From contig OZ244249.1 of the NCBI GenBank assembly GCA_965217135.1, positions 3,224,001 through 3,288,000 on the forward strand: 64,000 nucleotides of DNA. The letters are read 5' to 3'. Under the pieces are notes generated by a model. That model saw nothing but the letters and a program-made list of their open reading frames with translations. It was not told where the DNA came from and did no database searches. Positions within the stretch are counted from its first letter, which is position 1, and every line of letters starts with the position of its first letter. The DNA comes from HXMU1420-2 sp017643305. Lineage in GTDB: Bacteria > Pseudomonadota > Alphaproteobacteria > Rhodobacterales > Rhodobacteraceae. A program made the position numbers and the translations under genes. Of the stretch, positions 8,659-16,313 are shown in pieces.

Positions 8659-9159
8659 TCACGCGGGCACACCGGAACAGCCCTTGTCGCGCCAAAGCGC
8701 CGCTTCGTGCAGATCCGACCAGTCAAACGAGTCCTGCGATGTACCCAGACTGAGCCGGCGATCCAGCCGGAACAGCGCCTCTTCCAGTGTCGTGTGGTGG
8801 CGGTCCAGCACCCACAAAATGACGCCATGCTGGTGGTCCTGTAACTCAAACCAATCTGCCCACCGGGCGTAGAATTGTTCGTGGATCGTGCCCCAAACGA
8901 ACCATTCCAGACGGGCCATATCACGCCAGACAGTCAGATTGGCCAAGAAATGCGGATCATCGACAATGTTGTTGTCGGTGTTGTCTGTGCCCGGCTCGCC
9001 CGAGCCTTAAATCATCCAGACACAGCTCCGCATGCGTTTGCCCAGCCCGTTGCTTCGGTCCAGCGCGTTCATGAAATCCGCAGCCCGCGGATCATCCGAG
9101 GGGACCAGAAGGCTTCCCAAGTTCAATTCGGCCAGCTTTTGGTAAGGCGGGTGCTTCAT
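8659..9159 (-). pseudogene. DUF3291 protein interrupted by an in-frame TAA
   Basis: Reading from the ATG at 9159 gives MKHPPYQKLAELNLGSLLV and SDDPRAADFMNALDRSNGL, then RMRSCVWMI followed by TAA at 9009-9007. The same frame continues without a shift as GSGEPGTDN and VDDPHFLANLTVW, and on through WADWFELQDHQHGVILWVL to a TGA at 8659. Together this is the whole DUF3291 fold (about 166 codons). Family members usually have Gln at the interrupted position after VWxL, so a single C-to-T change (CAA to TAA) explains the lesion. The downstream part alone could start only at a TTG (8946). The start overlaps the stop of the CxxC small gene as TGATG. Confidence 0.8.
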
Positions 9160-9323
9160 CAAAAATTGCCGCAAGTGCGGTGATCGGACTTCGATCTTCG
9201 CTTCTGCTGCTGATGATGCGTTCCCTCCTCGGCCTCAGCTACAGGGCGACCACCTACATGCGGTTCCGACGGGTGTTTCCACCGCTGACACGCGTCGCAC
9301 CATTTCGGCAGTTCGATCCGCAT
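9159..9323 (-). CDS. small CxxC protein, translationally coupled to the DUF3291 gene
   Basis: A 54-residue ORF, MRIELPKWCDACQRWKHP and onward, with a CxxC pair (WCDACQRW) that could bind a metal or act as a redox pair with a partner. A TTG at 9353 would add ten residues. The stop TGA overlaps the ATG of the DUF3291 gene (TGATG). The C-terminal half is basic and polar and looks less protein-like. It lies between nuoF and the DUF3291 gene on the operon strand. I recognise no family. Confidence 0.45.
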   Translation of the reverse strand: MRIELPKWCDACQRWKHPSEPHVGGRPVAEAEEGTHHQQQKRRSKSDHRTCGNF

Positions 9324-9374
9324 TCTGGCTAAATCGTGACGATCCAAGCGCAAACTCGGGTTGCTATCGGACCA

Positions 9375-9395
9375 GGCACCGGCGGCGCCGGTGCC
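9375..9395. terminator. GC-rich stem-loop after nuoF
   Basis: A perfect 8-base inverted repeat, GGCACCGG (9375-9382) and CCGGTGCC (9388-9395), has a 5-base loop. It lies 54 bases beyond the nuoF stop on the minus strand, in the gap before the CxxC small gene. No T-run follows in the minus-strand direction, so a partial terminator or an RNA processing site that adjusts expression within the operon is more likely than full termination. Confidence 0.4.
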
Positions 9396-9448
9396 GCCGC
9401 CTTGTTCACCTCCGGCCAGCCAATCTCCGCACTGACACAGAGATCGTT

Positions 9449-10747
9449 TTACTCCGCCGCAACCGCCGTCACCCGACCCGTTCGCTTGGCCTTGATCCGG
9501 TCTTCAATCTCGTCCCGGAAATGGCGCACCAAGCCCTGGATTGGCCAGGCGGCTGCGTCGCCCAAAGCACAGATGGTATGGCCTTCAACCTGCTTGGTCA
9601 CGTCCAGCAGCATGTCGATTTCCTGAACCTCGGCCTCGCCCGTCACCAGCCGGTCCATGACCCGCATCATCCATCCCGTGCCTTCCCGGCACGGCGTGCA
9701 CTGGCCACAGCTTTCGTGTTTGTAGAACTTCGACAGCCGCCAGATCGCTTTGATGATGTCGGTGGACTGGTCCATCACGATCACCGCTGCCGTCCCCAGC
9801 CCCGAGCGTTGTTCGCGGAGCCAGTCGAAATCCATGATTGCGTCCTTGCGCATCACATCCGCCGGAAGGCAGGGCACCGACGACCCCCCCGGGATCACAG
9901 CCTTGAGGTTGTCCCAGCCGCCCCGGATACCGCCGCAGTGGCGGTCAATCAGTTCGTCGAACGAGATCGACATGGCCTCTTCTACAACACAAGGGTTGTT
10001 CACATGGCCGGAAATCGCAAACAGCTTGGTGCCTGCATTGTTGGCCCGGCCAAAGCCCGAAAACCAATCTGCCCCGCGGCGGAGGATCGTGGGCACAACC
10101 GCAATCGATTCCACGTTGTTCACCGTCGTCGGGCAACCATAGAGCCCCGCACCCGCCGGGAATGGCGGCTTCATACGCGGCATGCCTTTCTTGCCTTCGA
10201 GGCTTTCCAGCAGCGCGGTTTCTTCACCGCAAATATACGCGCCCGCACCATGATGGAGGAAGCAGTCAAAATCCCAGCCGGAGCCAGCGGCGTTCTTGCC
10301 TAGCAGACCAGCATCGTAACATTCGTCAATCGCGGTCTGCAGCGCTTCACGTTCGCGGATATATTCGCCGCGTAGGTAGATGTAGCATGCATGCGCGTTC
10401 ATCGCGAAAGACGCGATCAGGCAGCCTTCGATCAGCGTGTGCGGATCGTGGCGCATGATTTCGCGATCCTTGCAGGTGCCGGGTTCGGATTCGTCCGCGT
10501 TGACCACCAGATAGGACGGGCGGCCATCGCTTTCCTTCGGCATGAAGGACCATTTCAGCCCGGTGGGGAAGCCCGCACCGCCGCGCCCGCGCAGGCCGCT
10601 GGCCTTGGTCTGTTCCACGACCCAGTCACGGCCCTTCTGGATCAGGCCCGCGGTGCCATCCCAATGGCCCCGCGCCTTGGCCCCGGCCAACGTGCGGTCA
10701 TGCATGCCATACAGGTTGGTGAAGATCCGGTCTTCGTCTTTCAGCAT
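9449..10747 (-). CDS. nuoF: NADH-quinone oxidoreductase subunit F
   Basis: NADH-oxidising flavoprotein subunit of complex I, 432 residues. The NADH-binding glycine-rich motif GRGGAGFPTG is at residues 54-63. The FMN-site segment NADESEPGTCKDREIM follows, and the N3 4Fe-4S ligands are in HESCGQCTPCREGTGW plus HTICALGDAAAW near the C-terminus. The start MLKDEDRIFTNLYGM is standard. The DUF5337-like gene ends 6 bases upstream. Confidence 0.98.
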   Translation of the reverse strand: MLKDEDRIFTNLYGMHDRTLAGAKARGHWDGTAGLIQKGRDWVVEQTKASGLRGRGGAGFPTGLKWSFMPKESDGRPSYLVVNADESEPGTCKDREIMRHDPHTLIEGCLIASFAMNAHACYIYLRGEYIREREALQTAIDECYDAGLLGKNAAGSGWDFDCFLHHGAGAYICGEETALLESLEGKKGMPRMKPPFPAGAGLYGCPTTVNNVESIAVVPTILRRGADWFSGFGRANNAGTKLFAISGHVNNPCVVEEAMSISFDELIDRHCGGIRGGWDNLKAVIPGGSSVPCLPADVMRKDAIMDFDWLREQRSGLGTAAVIVMDQSTDIIKAIWRLSKFYKHESCGQCTPCREGTGWMMRVMDRLVTGEAEVQEIDMLLDVTKQVEGHTICALGDAAAWPIQGLVRHFRDEIEDRIKAKRTGRVTAVAAE

Positions 10748-10753
10748 GAAGGC

Positions 10754-10978
10754 TTACCCCTGATTGTCCCGGCGTGCGCGCCAGATTTGGTAAATATTCA
10801 CAAACGCCCAGACAAATCCGGCGAGCGAGAAGAAGTAGAACAGCATTTCAAACCGCGGCTCCAGGCCCAGGACCTGTACCAGCCACGGCGCAAGAATGGC
10901 CAGTACGCCGGATGCCGCAATCACCGAACCGGTGATGCGGCCTTTGCGAACCAACGTCTGCTCCAAGTCTTGCGCCAT
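10754..10978 (-). CDS. small two-helix membrane protein, DUF5337-like
   Basis: A 74-residue protein with two hydrophobic helices (about residues 16-38 and 47-63), a short positively charged N-terminus and a WRARRDNQG tail. It resembles DUF5337, a small family I associate with the nuo operons of Rhodobacterales; this assignment is from memory. It lies between the helix-hairpin-helix gene and nuoF with 6 bases to nuoF. Its place suggests a small accessory membrane subunit or assembly factor of complex I, which is inference. Confidence 0.75.
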   Translation of the reverse strand: MAQDLEQTLVRKGRITGSVIAASGVLAILAPWLVQVLGLEPRFEMLFYFFSLAGFVWAFVNIYQIWRARRDNQG

Positions 10979-10997
10979 GCGTGTTTAAGTCCGCCCG

Positions 10998-11696
10998 CTA
11001 TTTCTTCTTGCGGGCGGAAAACTCTGTTTCTCCGCCAGCGGCCAGGGTTGTTGCCTGACCGATCCAGTCGTCGCGTGAGATACGGCCCTTGAAGGACAGG
11101 ACATCGTCCATACGGGCGACATCGTCTTCGGACCAGCCTGCGATCTGGGCAAAGCTTGTTACCCCGGCCGCATGCAGTTTCTTTTCCAGCGCCGGACCGA
11201 CACCGCTGATGAGTTTCAGGTCATCATCCCCCGTCGCGGCCGGTGCGGGTGTGGCAGCCGGGGCTGCAGCAGCGGGTGCGCCTTCGGGTTCATATTTCCA
11301 GGTGCCTCTGCGCGCGGCCAGTTCTTCCTGACCGGCCAGGCGTGGCGACGGTTTGACCAGCGGTGCTGCATCGTCTGATGCGGGCGCGGCGGCAGCCGGT
11401 GCTTCTTCGGCGGCGGCAGGTTGTGCGGCGGGCGCAGGGTCTGCAGCCGGTGTTGACGCCGGTGTTGATGCCGGTGTTGCCGCTGGGGCAAAGCTTTGGT
11501 TCGGAGCGGCCCGTTGCGGGCAGAACATGCGCGGAAACAGCAGCATACCCACAACCAGAACCACAACTCCGATCACCAGCGCGGCCCAGAAGTCCCAGCC
11601 CATGATCAAGCCGATGACAAAAACCAATATGGCAAGGACAGCTGCCGCTTGCCGGCATCGGCGCGGGCAGTCATTCCCAGTCTGTTGCATTGTCAT
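10998..11696 (-). CDS. membrane-anchored protein with C-terminal helix-hairpin-helix-like domain
   Basis: A 232-residue protein in three parts. Residues about 17-50 are two hydrophobic segments, residues 60-155 are an Ala/Pro-rich low-complexity linker, and residues 160-232 are a compact domain starting DDLKLISGVGPALEKKL with the helix-hairpin-helix-like GVGPxxEKKL pattern. That domain is nearly identical to the C-terminal tail of NuoE encoded next to it, and I know the same domain as a C-terminal extension of ribosomal protein L21 in Rhodobacterales. The start at 11696 has GGGAG nine bases upstream. DNA binding is not implied by the motif alone; in this context a protein-interaction role is likelier. 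Confidence 0.8.
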   Translation of the reverse strand: MTMQQTGNDCPRRCRQAAAVLAILVFVIGLIMGWDFWAALVIGVVVLVVGMLLFPRMFCPQRAAPNQSFAPAATPASTPASTPAADPAPAAQPAAAEEAPAAAAPASDDAAPLVKPSPRLAGQEELAARRGTWKYEPEGAPAAAAPAATPAPAATGDDDLKLISGVGPALEKKLHAAGVTSFAQIAGWSEDDVARMDDVLSFKGRISRDDWIGQATTLAAGGETEFSARKKK

Positions 11697-11724
11697 ATTG
11701 TCGATCTCCCTGTGCTACGTCATC

Positions 11725-12798
11725 TTAGTTTTTGTAGATGTCGGCTTTCTTAGCACGTTTAGAGAAATCCGTCTCTATTCCCGACGCGAGCTTTTTGGCC
11801 TGCTCTACCCAGTTGTCGCGCGCGATGCGGCCCTTGAACGACAGCACATCATCTATGCGGGTGATATCGTCTTCCGACCACGCCGCAATCTGGGCGAAAC
11901 TGGTGACGCCAGCGGCGTGCAGCTTTTTCTCCAATGCAAGCCCGACACCGCTGATCATCTTGAGATCGTCAGCGTCACCCTCGGGCGCTGCGGTGGGGGC
12001 TGAAGCCAGTTTTTCTTCTGCTTTGGGAGCGGCTTTGGGGGACAATTTTTCGGCTTTTGCATTGGTAGGTGCCGCAGTGGAATTGGCGGTATCTCGCAGC
12101 CAGGGTGTTATCAACGGCACTTCGGTCCCATCGATGCGCTTGATGCTGTCGCCGATGTCCACGGCGGCCTGCGCCGATGCGTTGTACTGCGTTTTTCCGC
12201 TGTCGAATTCCTTGAGGCTGGTCAACCCGCCCTTGGGTTCAGATGCATAGCGGCCGTTTTGCGGACCAGGCACTGGCACCTTGCCAGCGGCCATGTCATC
12301 CAACATCTTGGCAAAGCTTTCTGTCGTCAGGTCTTCGTAGTAATCTTTGCCGATCTGGGCCATCGGCGCGTTGGTACAGGCGCCGAGGCATTCGACTTCT
12401 TCCCAGCTGAATTTGCCATCATCGGACAGCTGGTGCGCCTTGGGCGCGATCTTTTCCTTGCAAACGCCAATCAGGTCTTCGGCCCCGCAGATCATGCAGG
12501 ACGTCGTGCCACAGATCTGAATATGCGCCACGGTGCCCACCGGCTGCAGTTGGAACATGAAATAGAAGGTCGCAACCTCCAGCGCGCGAATATAGGCCAT
12601 GTCCAGCATATCGGCGACATGTTCGATCGCAGGACGGGTCAGCCAACCTTCCTGTTCCTGCGCCCGCCACAGCAGCGGGATGATCGCGCTGGCCTGACGG
12701 CCTTCGGGATATTTGGTGATCTGCGCCTTGGCCCAAGCGTCATTGGCCGGGGTATAGGCAAAGCTTTCGGGTTGTTCGTGGTGAAGCCTGCGCAACAT
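11725..12798 (-). CDS. nuoE: NADH-quinone oxidoreductase subunit E with C-terminal HhH-like extension
   Basis: 2Fe-2S subunit of complex I (cluster N1a). The first 200 residues are a normal NuoE, with cluster ligands in CGTTSCMICGA and CLGACTNAPMAQI. The protein is 357 residues, about 150 longer than a bacterial NuoE of the E. coli type. After a charged Ala/Lys-rich linker, the end (from about residue 275) is a helix-hairpin-helix-like domain beginning DDLKMISGVGLALEKKL. That domain is about three quarters identical by eye to the one in the neighbouring gene. The start MLRRLHHEQPESFAYTP is typical of Rhodobacterales. Confidence 0.96.
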   Translation of the reverse strand: MLRRLHHEQPESFAYTPANDAWAKAQITKYPEGRQASAIIPLLWRAQEQEGWLTRPAIEHVADMLDMAYIRALEVATFYFMFQLQPVGTVAHIQICGTTSCMICGAEDLIGVCKEKIAPKAHQLSDDGKFSWEEVECLGACTNAPMAQIGKDYYEDLTTESFAKMLDDMAAGKVPVPGPQNGRYASEPKGGLTSLKEFDSGKTQYNASAQAAVDIGDSIKRIDGTEVPLITPWLRDTANSTAAPTNAKAEKLSPKAAPKAEEKLASAPTAAPEGDADDLKMISGVGLALEKKLHAAGVTSFAQIAAWSEDDITRIDDVLSFKGRIARDNWVEQAKKLASGIETDFSKRAKKADIYKN

Positions 12799-12807
12799 TT
12801 GGGACCT

Positions 12808-13155
12808 CTAGGAAATAGCAAACAGCGCGAGGATCGCGCCGACGGCGGCCAGCACGGCGCCAGCCAGATGCAGCCAGAACGGATGACCCGCCCGGCGATA
12901 GATGAAAGCGTCGCCGAACCCGATCAACGCAAAGGATGCCAATATCGCGGCCAGCATGCGCGGTGCGTTGAGCCACGCAGCGATTAGCGCCAGAACGGTC
13001 AGGCCACCGTAGCGTACCAACAACGCCTGCGGCAGCATATCCACCCGATGCTGGATGAGTTTCAGGCCGGAGGTCTTGTTCATGGCCAGCAGTGCGGTGA
13101 CCAGACCCATGAAAATGGCCACGGCCCAGCCAATAACGGAAATCACAGTGCTCAT
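12808..13155 (-). CDS. small four-helix membrane protein, paralogue of the next gene
   Basis: A 115-residue hydrophobic protein with four predicted membrane helices. Segments such as VRYGGLTVLALIAAW and FGDAFIYRRAGHPFW correspond in position to GRYLVLFLLTVGVLL and YDGWVYWSRGLPH of the adjacent gene, so the two look like diverged tandem paralogues. It overlaps that gene by 4 bases (ATGA) and ends 9 bases before nuoE. No function is known to me; co-translation with nuo subunits suggests a membrane accessory role. Confidence 0.75.
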   Translation of the reverse strand: MSTVISVIGWAVAIFMGLVTALLAMNKTSGLKLIQHRVDMLPQALLVRYGGLTVLALIAAWLNAPRMLAAILASFALIGFGDAFIYRRAGHPFWLHLAGAVLAAVGAILALFAIS

Positions 13156-13517
13156 GCTTCTGTCCCCCAGATCCAGGCACCCATCACGATGGCAAAGCCA
13201 CCAAGCGACAAAAGGCCAGATGTGGTGTGTTTCATATGCGGCAACCCACGCGACCAGTACACCCAGCCGTCATACAGCCCCAGCACGGTGCAAACGGCCA
13301 GGAAATAGGCCGCCACCTTGGTATCACCCAATAGCAATACACCAACCGTAAGCAGGAACAGCACCAAGTACCGGCCCGCCATGATATGCGGCAGCAGCTG
13401 TGTTTCGTGCGTGGCCGTTTCCATCGCCTTTTCCGGATTACGCAGAGAAATCAATGCGTAATACCCGGTGAACCCGGCGGTGATCAGCATGACCAGAGTT
13501 GACAGGGTGGCCCACAC
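13152..13517 (-). CDS. small four-helix membrane protein between nuoD and nuoE
   Basis: A 121-residue membrane protein with four hydrophobic segments, beginning MWATLSTLVMLITAGF. Its layout parallels the following gene: helix, a conserved GRY segment, helix, a W/Y-rich loop, helix. It shares one base with the nuoD stop and four bases with the next gene, so nuoD and these two are likely translated in concert. I do not recognise a named family with confidence; it is reminiscent of the small DUF4267-like membrane families. Confidence 0.75.
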   Translation of the reverse strand: MWATLSTLVMLITAGFTGYYALISLRNPEKAMETATHETQLLPHIMAGRYLVLFLLTVGVLLLGDTKVAAYFLAVCTVLGLYDGWVYWSRGLPHMKHTTSGLLSLGGFAIVMGAWIWGTEA

Positions 13518-14749
13518 TACCGGTCGATCTCCCCGAACACGACATCCATGGTCCCGATGATCGCCGCCACGTCGGCCAACTGGTGACCACCCGCGATATG
13601 ATCCATCGCCTGCAAATGAAGGTAGCCCGGCGCGCGCAGCTTGGCGCGGTAGGGTTTGTTGGTGCCGTCGGCCACCAGATAGACGCCGAATTCGCCCTTG
13701 GGCGCTTCGACGGCGGCATAAACTTCGCCCTCAGGCACGTGGAAGCCTTCGGTATACAGTTTGAAGTGATGGATCAGTGCTTCCATCGACTGCTTCATTT
13801 CACCCCGCTTGGGCGGGGTCAGCTTGCCACGGGCCAGCACGTCGCCCTGTCCTTCGGGCGCGCGCAGTTTTTCGATAGATTGCAGGATGATGCTGGTCGA
13901 CTGACGCATCTCCTCCATCCGGCACAGGTAACGGTCGAAACAGTCTCCGTTCTTGCCGACCGGAATCTGGAATTCAAATTCATCATAACATTCATAGGGT
14001 TGCGCGCGACGCAGGTCCCAGGCGAGGCCAGAGCCACGCACCATTACACCTGAGAATCCCCAGTCCAGAATGTCCTTTTCAGTCACGATGCCAATATCGA
14101 CGTTACGCTGTTTGAAGATCCGGTTTTCGGTCAGCAGCCCGTCCAAATCGTCCAACACCTTGGGGAATTCATGCGCCCAGGTTTCAATGTCGTCCAGCAA
14201 CGCAGGCGGAAGATTCTGATGCACACCACCCGGGCGGAAATAAGCGGCGTGCAGCCGCGCGCCACAGGCGCGTTCGTAGAACACCATCAGCTTTTCGCGT
14301 TCTTCGAACCCCCAGAGCGGCGGGGTCAGCGCGCCCACGTCCATCGCCTGAGTGGTCACGTTCAGCAGGTGGTTCAGCACGCGGCCAATCTCAGAATACA
14401 GGACCCGGATCAGGCTGGCGCGGCGCGGGATTTCAACACCGCACAGCTTTTCGATGGCCAGGCACCAGGCATGTTCCTGGTTCATCGGAGCCACGTAATC
14501 CAGCCGGTCGAAATAAGGCAGGTTCTGCAGGTAGGTGCGGCTTTCCATCAGCTTTTCGGTGCCACGGTGCAGCAGACCGATATGCGGGTCGCAGCGTTCC
14601 ACGATCTCGCCATCCAACTCCAGCACCAACCGCAGCACCCCGTGTGCCGCCGGGTGCTGCGGCCCGAAGTTGATGTTGAAATTGCGAATCTTCTGTTCGC
14701 CGCTCAGCGCATCGGTGCTGCCATCGTCGAATTTGGAGCCGTCCATCAT
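13517..14749 (-). CDS. nuoD: NADH-quinone oxidoreductase subunit D
   Basis: The 49-kDa subunit of complex I, 410 residues, forming the quinone-binding cavity with NuoB. The signature NFGPQHPAAHGVLR appears near residue 27, and further 49-kDa segments such as HRGTEKLME and the C-terminal MDVVFGEIDR are present. It starts MMDGSKFDDG; either ATG is possible. It is separate from nuoC, as in Rhodobacter and Paracoccus, not fused as in E. coli. The NTF2-like gene lies between nuoC and nuoD. Confidence 0.98.
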   Translation of the reverse strand: MMDGSKFDDGSTDALSGEQKIRNFNINFGPQHPAAHGVLRLVLELDGEIVERCDPHIGLLHRGTEKLMESRTYLQNLPYFDRLDYVAPMNQEHAWCLAIEKLCGVEIPRRASLIRVLYSEIGRVLNHLLNVTTQAMDVGALTPPLWGFEEREKLMVFYERACGARLHAAYFRPGGVHQNLPPALLDDIETWAHEFPKVLDDLDGLLTENRIFKQRNVDIGIVTEKDILDWGFSGVMVRGSGLAWDLRRAQPYECYDEFEFQIPVGKNGDCFDRYLCRMEEMRQSTSIILQSIEKLRAPEGQGDVLARGKLTPPKRGEMKQSMEALIHHFKLYTEGFHVPEGEVYAAVEAPKGEFGVYLVADGTNKPYRAKLRAPGYLHLQAMDHIAGGHQLADVAAIIGTMDVVFGEIDR

Positions 14750-14761
14750 GTCAGAGCCTCC

Positions 14762-15145
14762 TCAGCCTGCCGCCGGACCTTCATAGGTCCGGAACAGTTT
14801 GTTGATCAGTTTCCAGTCATCGCCCACACGAACGAAGCCGAGGTAATCTTCGTACACCACGCCTGGCACACCCACGCGCAGCTTGACCCTTGCCATGGCG
14901 CCGTCCGCCTCCACGCTCAGGATTTCGTAAACCGGGTCGCCTTCGGCGGCATCGCGGGCCGTGACACGTGCCAGATAGGCCGTTTTGTCCCATAGCTGGG
15001 TGTCCGGGCCATCAACGCAGACCATGTGAAAATCATCGTGGCACAACGTTTCAAACACTTCGGCCTGCGCCTTGTAGACCGCAACGCAGTATGTCACCGC
15101 AGCTGCGTGGACTGCATTGAGTACAGGCTGAGCCGCGCCATCCAT
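14762..15145 (-). CDS. NTF2-like (SnoaL/lumazine-binding-type) protein between nuoC and nuoD
   Basis: A 127-residue protein with the cone-fold NTF2-like layout: N-terminal helices (AVHAAAVTYCVAVYKAQ), then alternating strands, ending DDWKLINKLFRTY, a typical family ending (W-K-I-x-x-x-F). Members include enzymes and binding proteins, so function cannot be assigned. The ATG overlaps the nuoC stop as TGATG, and the nuoD start is 12 bases beyond its end. Translational coupling to nuoC is clear. An upstream ATG at 15202 lies inside nuoC and is rejected. Confidence 0.75.
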   Translation of the reverse strand: MDGAAQPVLNAVHAAAVTYCVAVYKAQAEVFETLCHDDFHMVCVDGPDTQLWDKTAYLARVTARDAAEGDPVYEILSVEADGAMARVKLRVGVPGVVYEDYLGFVRVGDDWKLINKLFRTYEGPAAG

Positions 15146-15753
15146 CACTGCGCGCCTTCTTTTTTCTCGTCGCCGGGCAGGATGTATTCCGCGCCCTCCC
15201 AAGGGGACATGAAGTCAAACTGGCGGTATTCCTGAACCAGCGACACGGGTTCGTAGACCACGCGCTTCTCGACCTCATCATAGCGCACTTCGGTATAGCC
15301 CGTGGTCGGGAAATCCTTGCGCAGCGGATAGCCGCGGAAACCATAATCGGTCAGGATACGGCGCAGGTCCGGATGGCCCGAGAACAGAATGCCAAACATG
15401 TCGAACACTTCGCGTTCGAACCAGTTGGCCGACGGGTGTACCTCCACGATCGACGGCACCATGTCTTCTTCCCGGATGCTCAGCCGCAGGCGAATGCGCT
15501 GGTTCTGGTACATCGACAGGAAATGGTAGACCACGTCGAACCGTTTTGGCCGGTCGGGGTAATCGACCGCCGTCATGTCCACCAGCGTTGAGAACCGGCA
15601 GGTCTGGTCCGATTTCAGGAATTCGGTGAACCCGACGATATTCGACGGGGTAACGTCGATATTCAGTTCGTCATGGGTCACGTCCCACGCGCGGACGCAG
15701 TCGGGGCGTTTGAGCTCAATATATGCGCCGAGTTCTTTCAGGGCTGCAGCCAT
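15145..15753 (-). CDS. nuoC: NADH-quinone oxidoreductase subunit C
   Basis: The 30-kDa subunit of complex I, 202 residues. The signature EREVFDMFGILFSGHPDLRR and the following DYGFRGYPLRKDFP are the 30-kDa family hallmark. The start at 15753 (MAAALKELGAYIEL) is chosen because GGGAG lies 8 bases upstream; a longer reading begins in the nuoB-nuoC gap and is not supported. It follows nuoB by 17 bases. Confidence 0.97.
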   Translation of the reverse strand: MAAALKELGAYIELKRPDCVRAWDVTHDELNIDVTPSNIVGFTEFLKSDQTCRFSTLVDMTAVDYPDRPKRFDVVYHFLSMYQNQRIRLRLSIREEDMVPSIVEVHPSANWFEREVFDMFGILFSGHPDLRRILTDYGFRGYPLRKDFPTTGYTEVRYDEVEKRVVYEPVSLVQEYRQFDFMSPWEGAEYILPGDEKKEGAQ

Positions 15754-15770
15754 TCTCTGTCTCCCTGCGA

Positions 15771-16313
15771 TCAACGCACGATTGTTCCGGTGCGGCGGAT
15801 TTTCCGCTGCAACTGGAGAATGCCGTAAAGCAGCGCCTCGGCTGTCGGCGGGCATCCCGGCACATACACGTCCACCGGCACGATCCGGTCACAGCCACGC
15901 ACGACCGAGTAGGAATAATGGTAATAGCCGCCACCATTTGCGCAGGACCCCATGGAGATCACATAGCGAGGTTCCGGCATCTGGTCGTAAACTTTGCGCA
16001 GCGCAGGGGCCATTTTGTTGGTCAGCGTACCGGCAACGATCATCACGTCCGACTGACGCGGAGAGGCGCGCGGCGCGGTGCCATAGCGTTCAAGGTCATA
16101 GCGCGGCATCGAGGTGTGCATCATCTCTACCGCGCAGCAAGCGAGCCCGAATGTCATCCAGTGCAGCGAGCCGGTGCGCGCCCAGTTGATAATGTCTTCG
16201 GTCGAGGTCAGCAGGAAGCCTTTGTCCTGCAGGTCCCTATTCAGCGCGGCGGTTGTGACTTCTTTGTCAGCGGCGGCGGTATTGGCGCCGGTCTGGATGC
16301 CTGACTGGGTCAT
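15771..16313 (-). CDS. nuoB: NADH-quinone oxidoreductase subunit B
   Basis: PSST-type subunit of complex I holding cluster N2, the last electron carrier before quinone. The ligands are in GLACCAVEMMH (tandem Cys), GSCANGGGYY and VPGCPPTAEAL. The start MTQSGIQTGAN at 16313 overlaps the nuoA stop as ATGA, giving 180 residues; an ATG at 16319 would add two residues. The first 30 residues are variable, as is normal for the family. Confidence 0.97.
   Translation of the reverse strand: MTQSGIQTGANTAAADKEVTTAALNRDLQDKGFLLTSTEDIINWARTGSLHWMTFGLACCAVEMMHTSMPRYDLERYGTAPRASPRQSDVMIVAGTLTNKMAPALRKVYDQMPEPRYVISMGSCANGGGYYHYSYSVVRGCDRIVPVDVYVPGCPPTAEALLYGILQLQRKIRRTGTIVR

Noticed and set aside
11230..11500. 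Possible tandem repeat in the HhH-like gene
   Set aside because: The repeating appearance comes from an Ala/Pro-rich linker of the protein (codons GCN/CCN) and not from a DNA repeat element.
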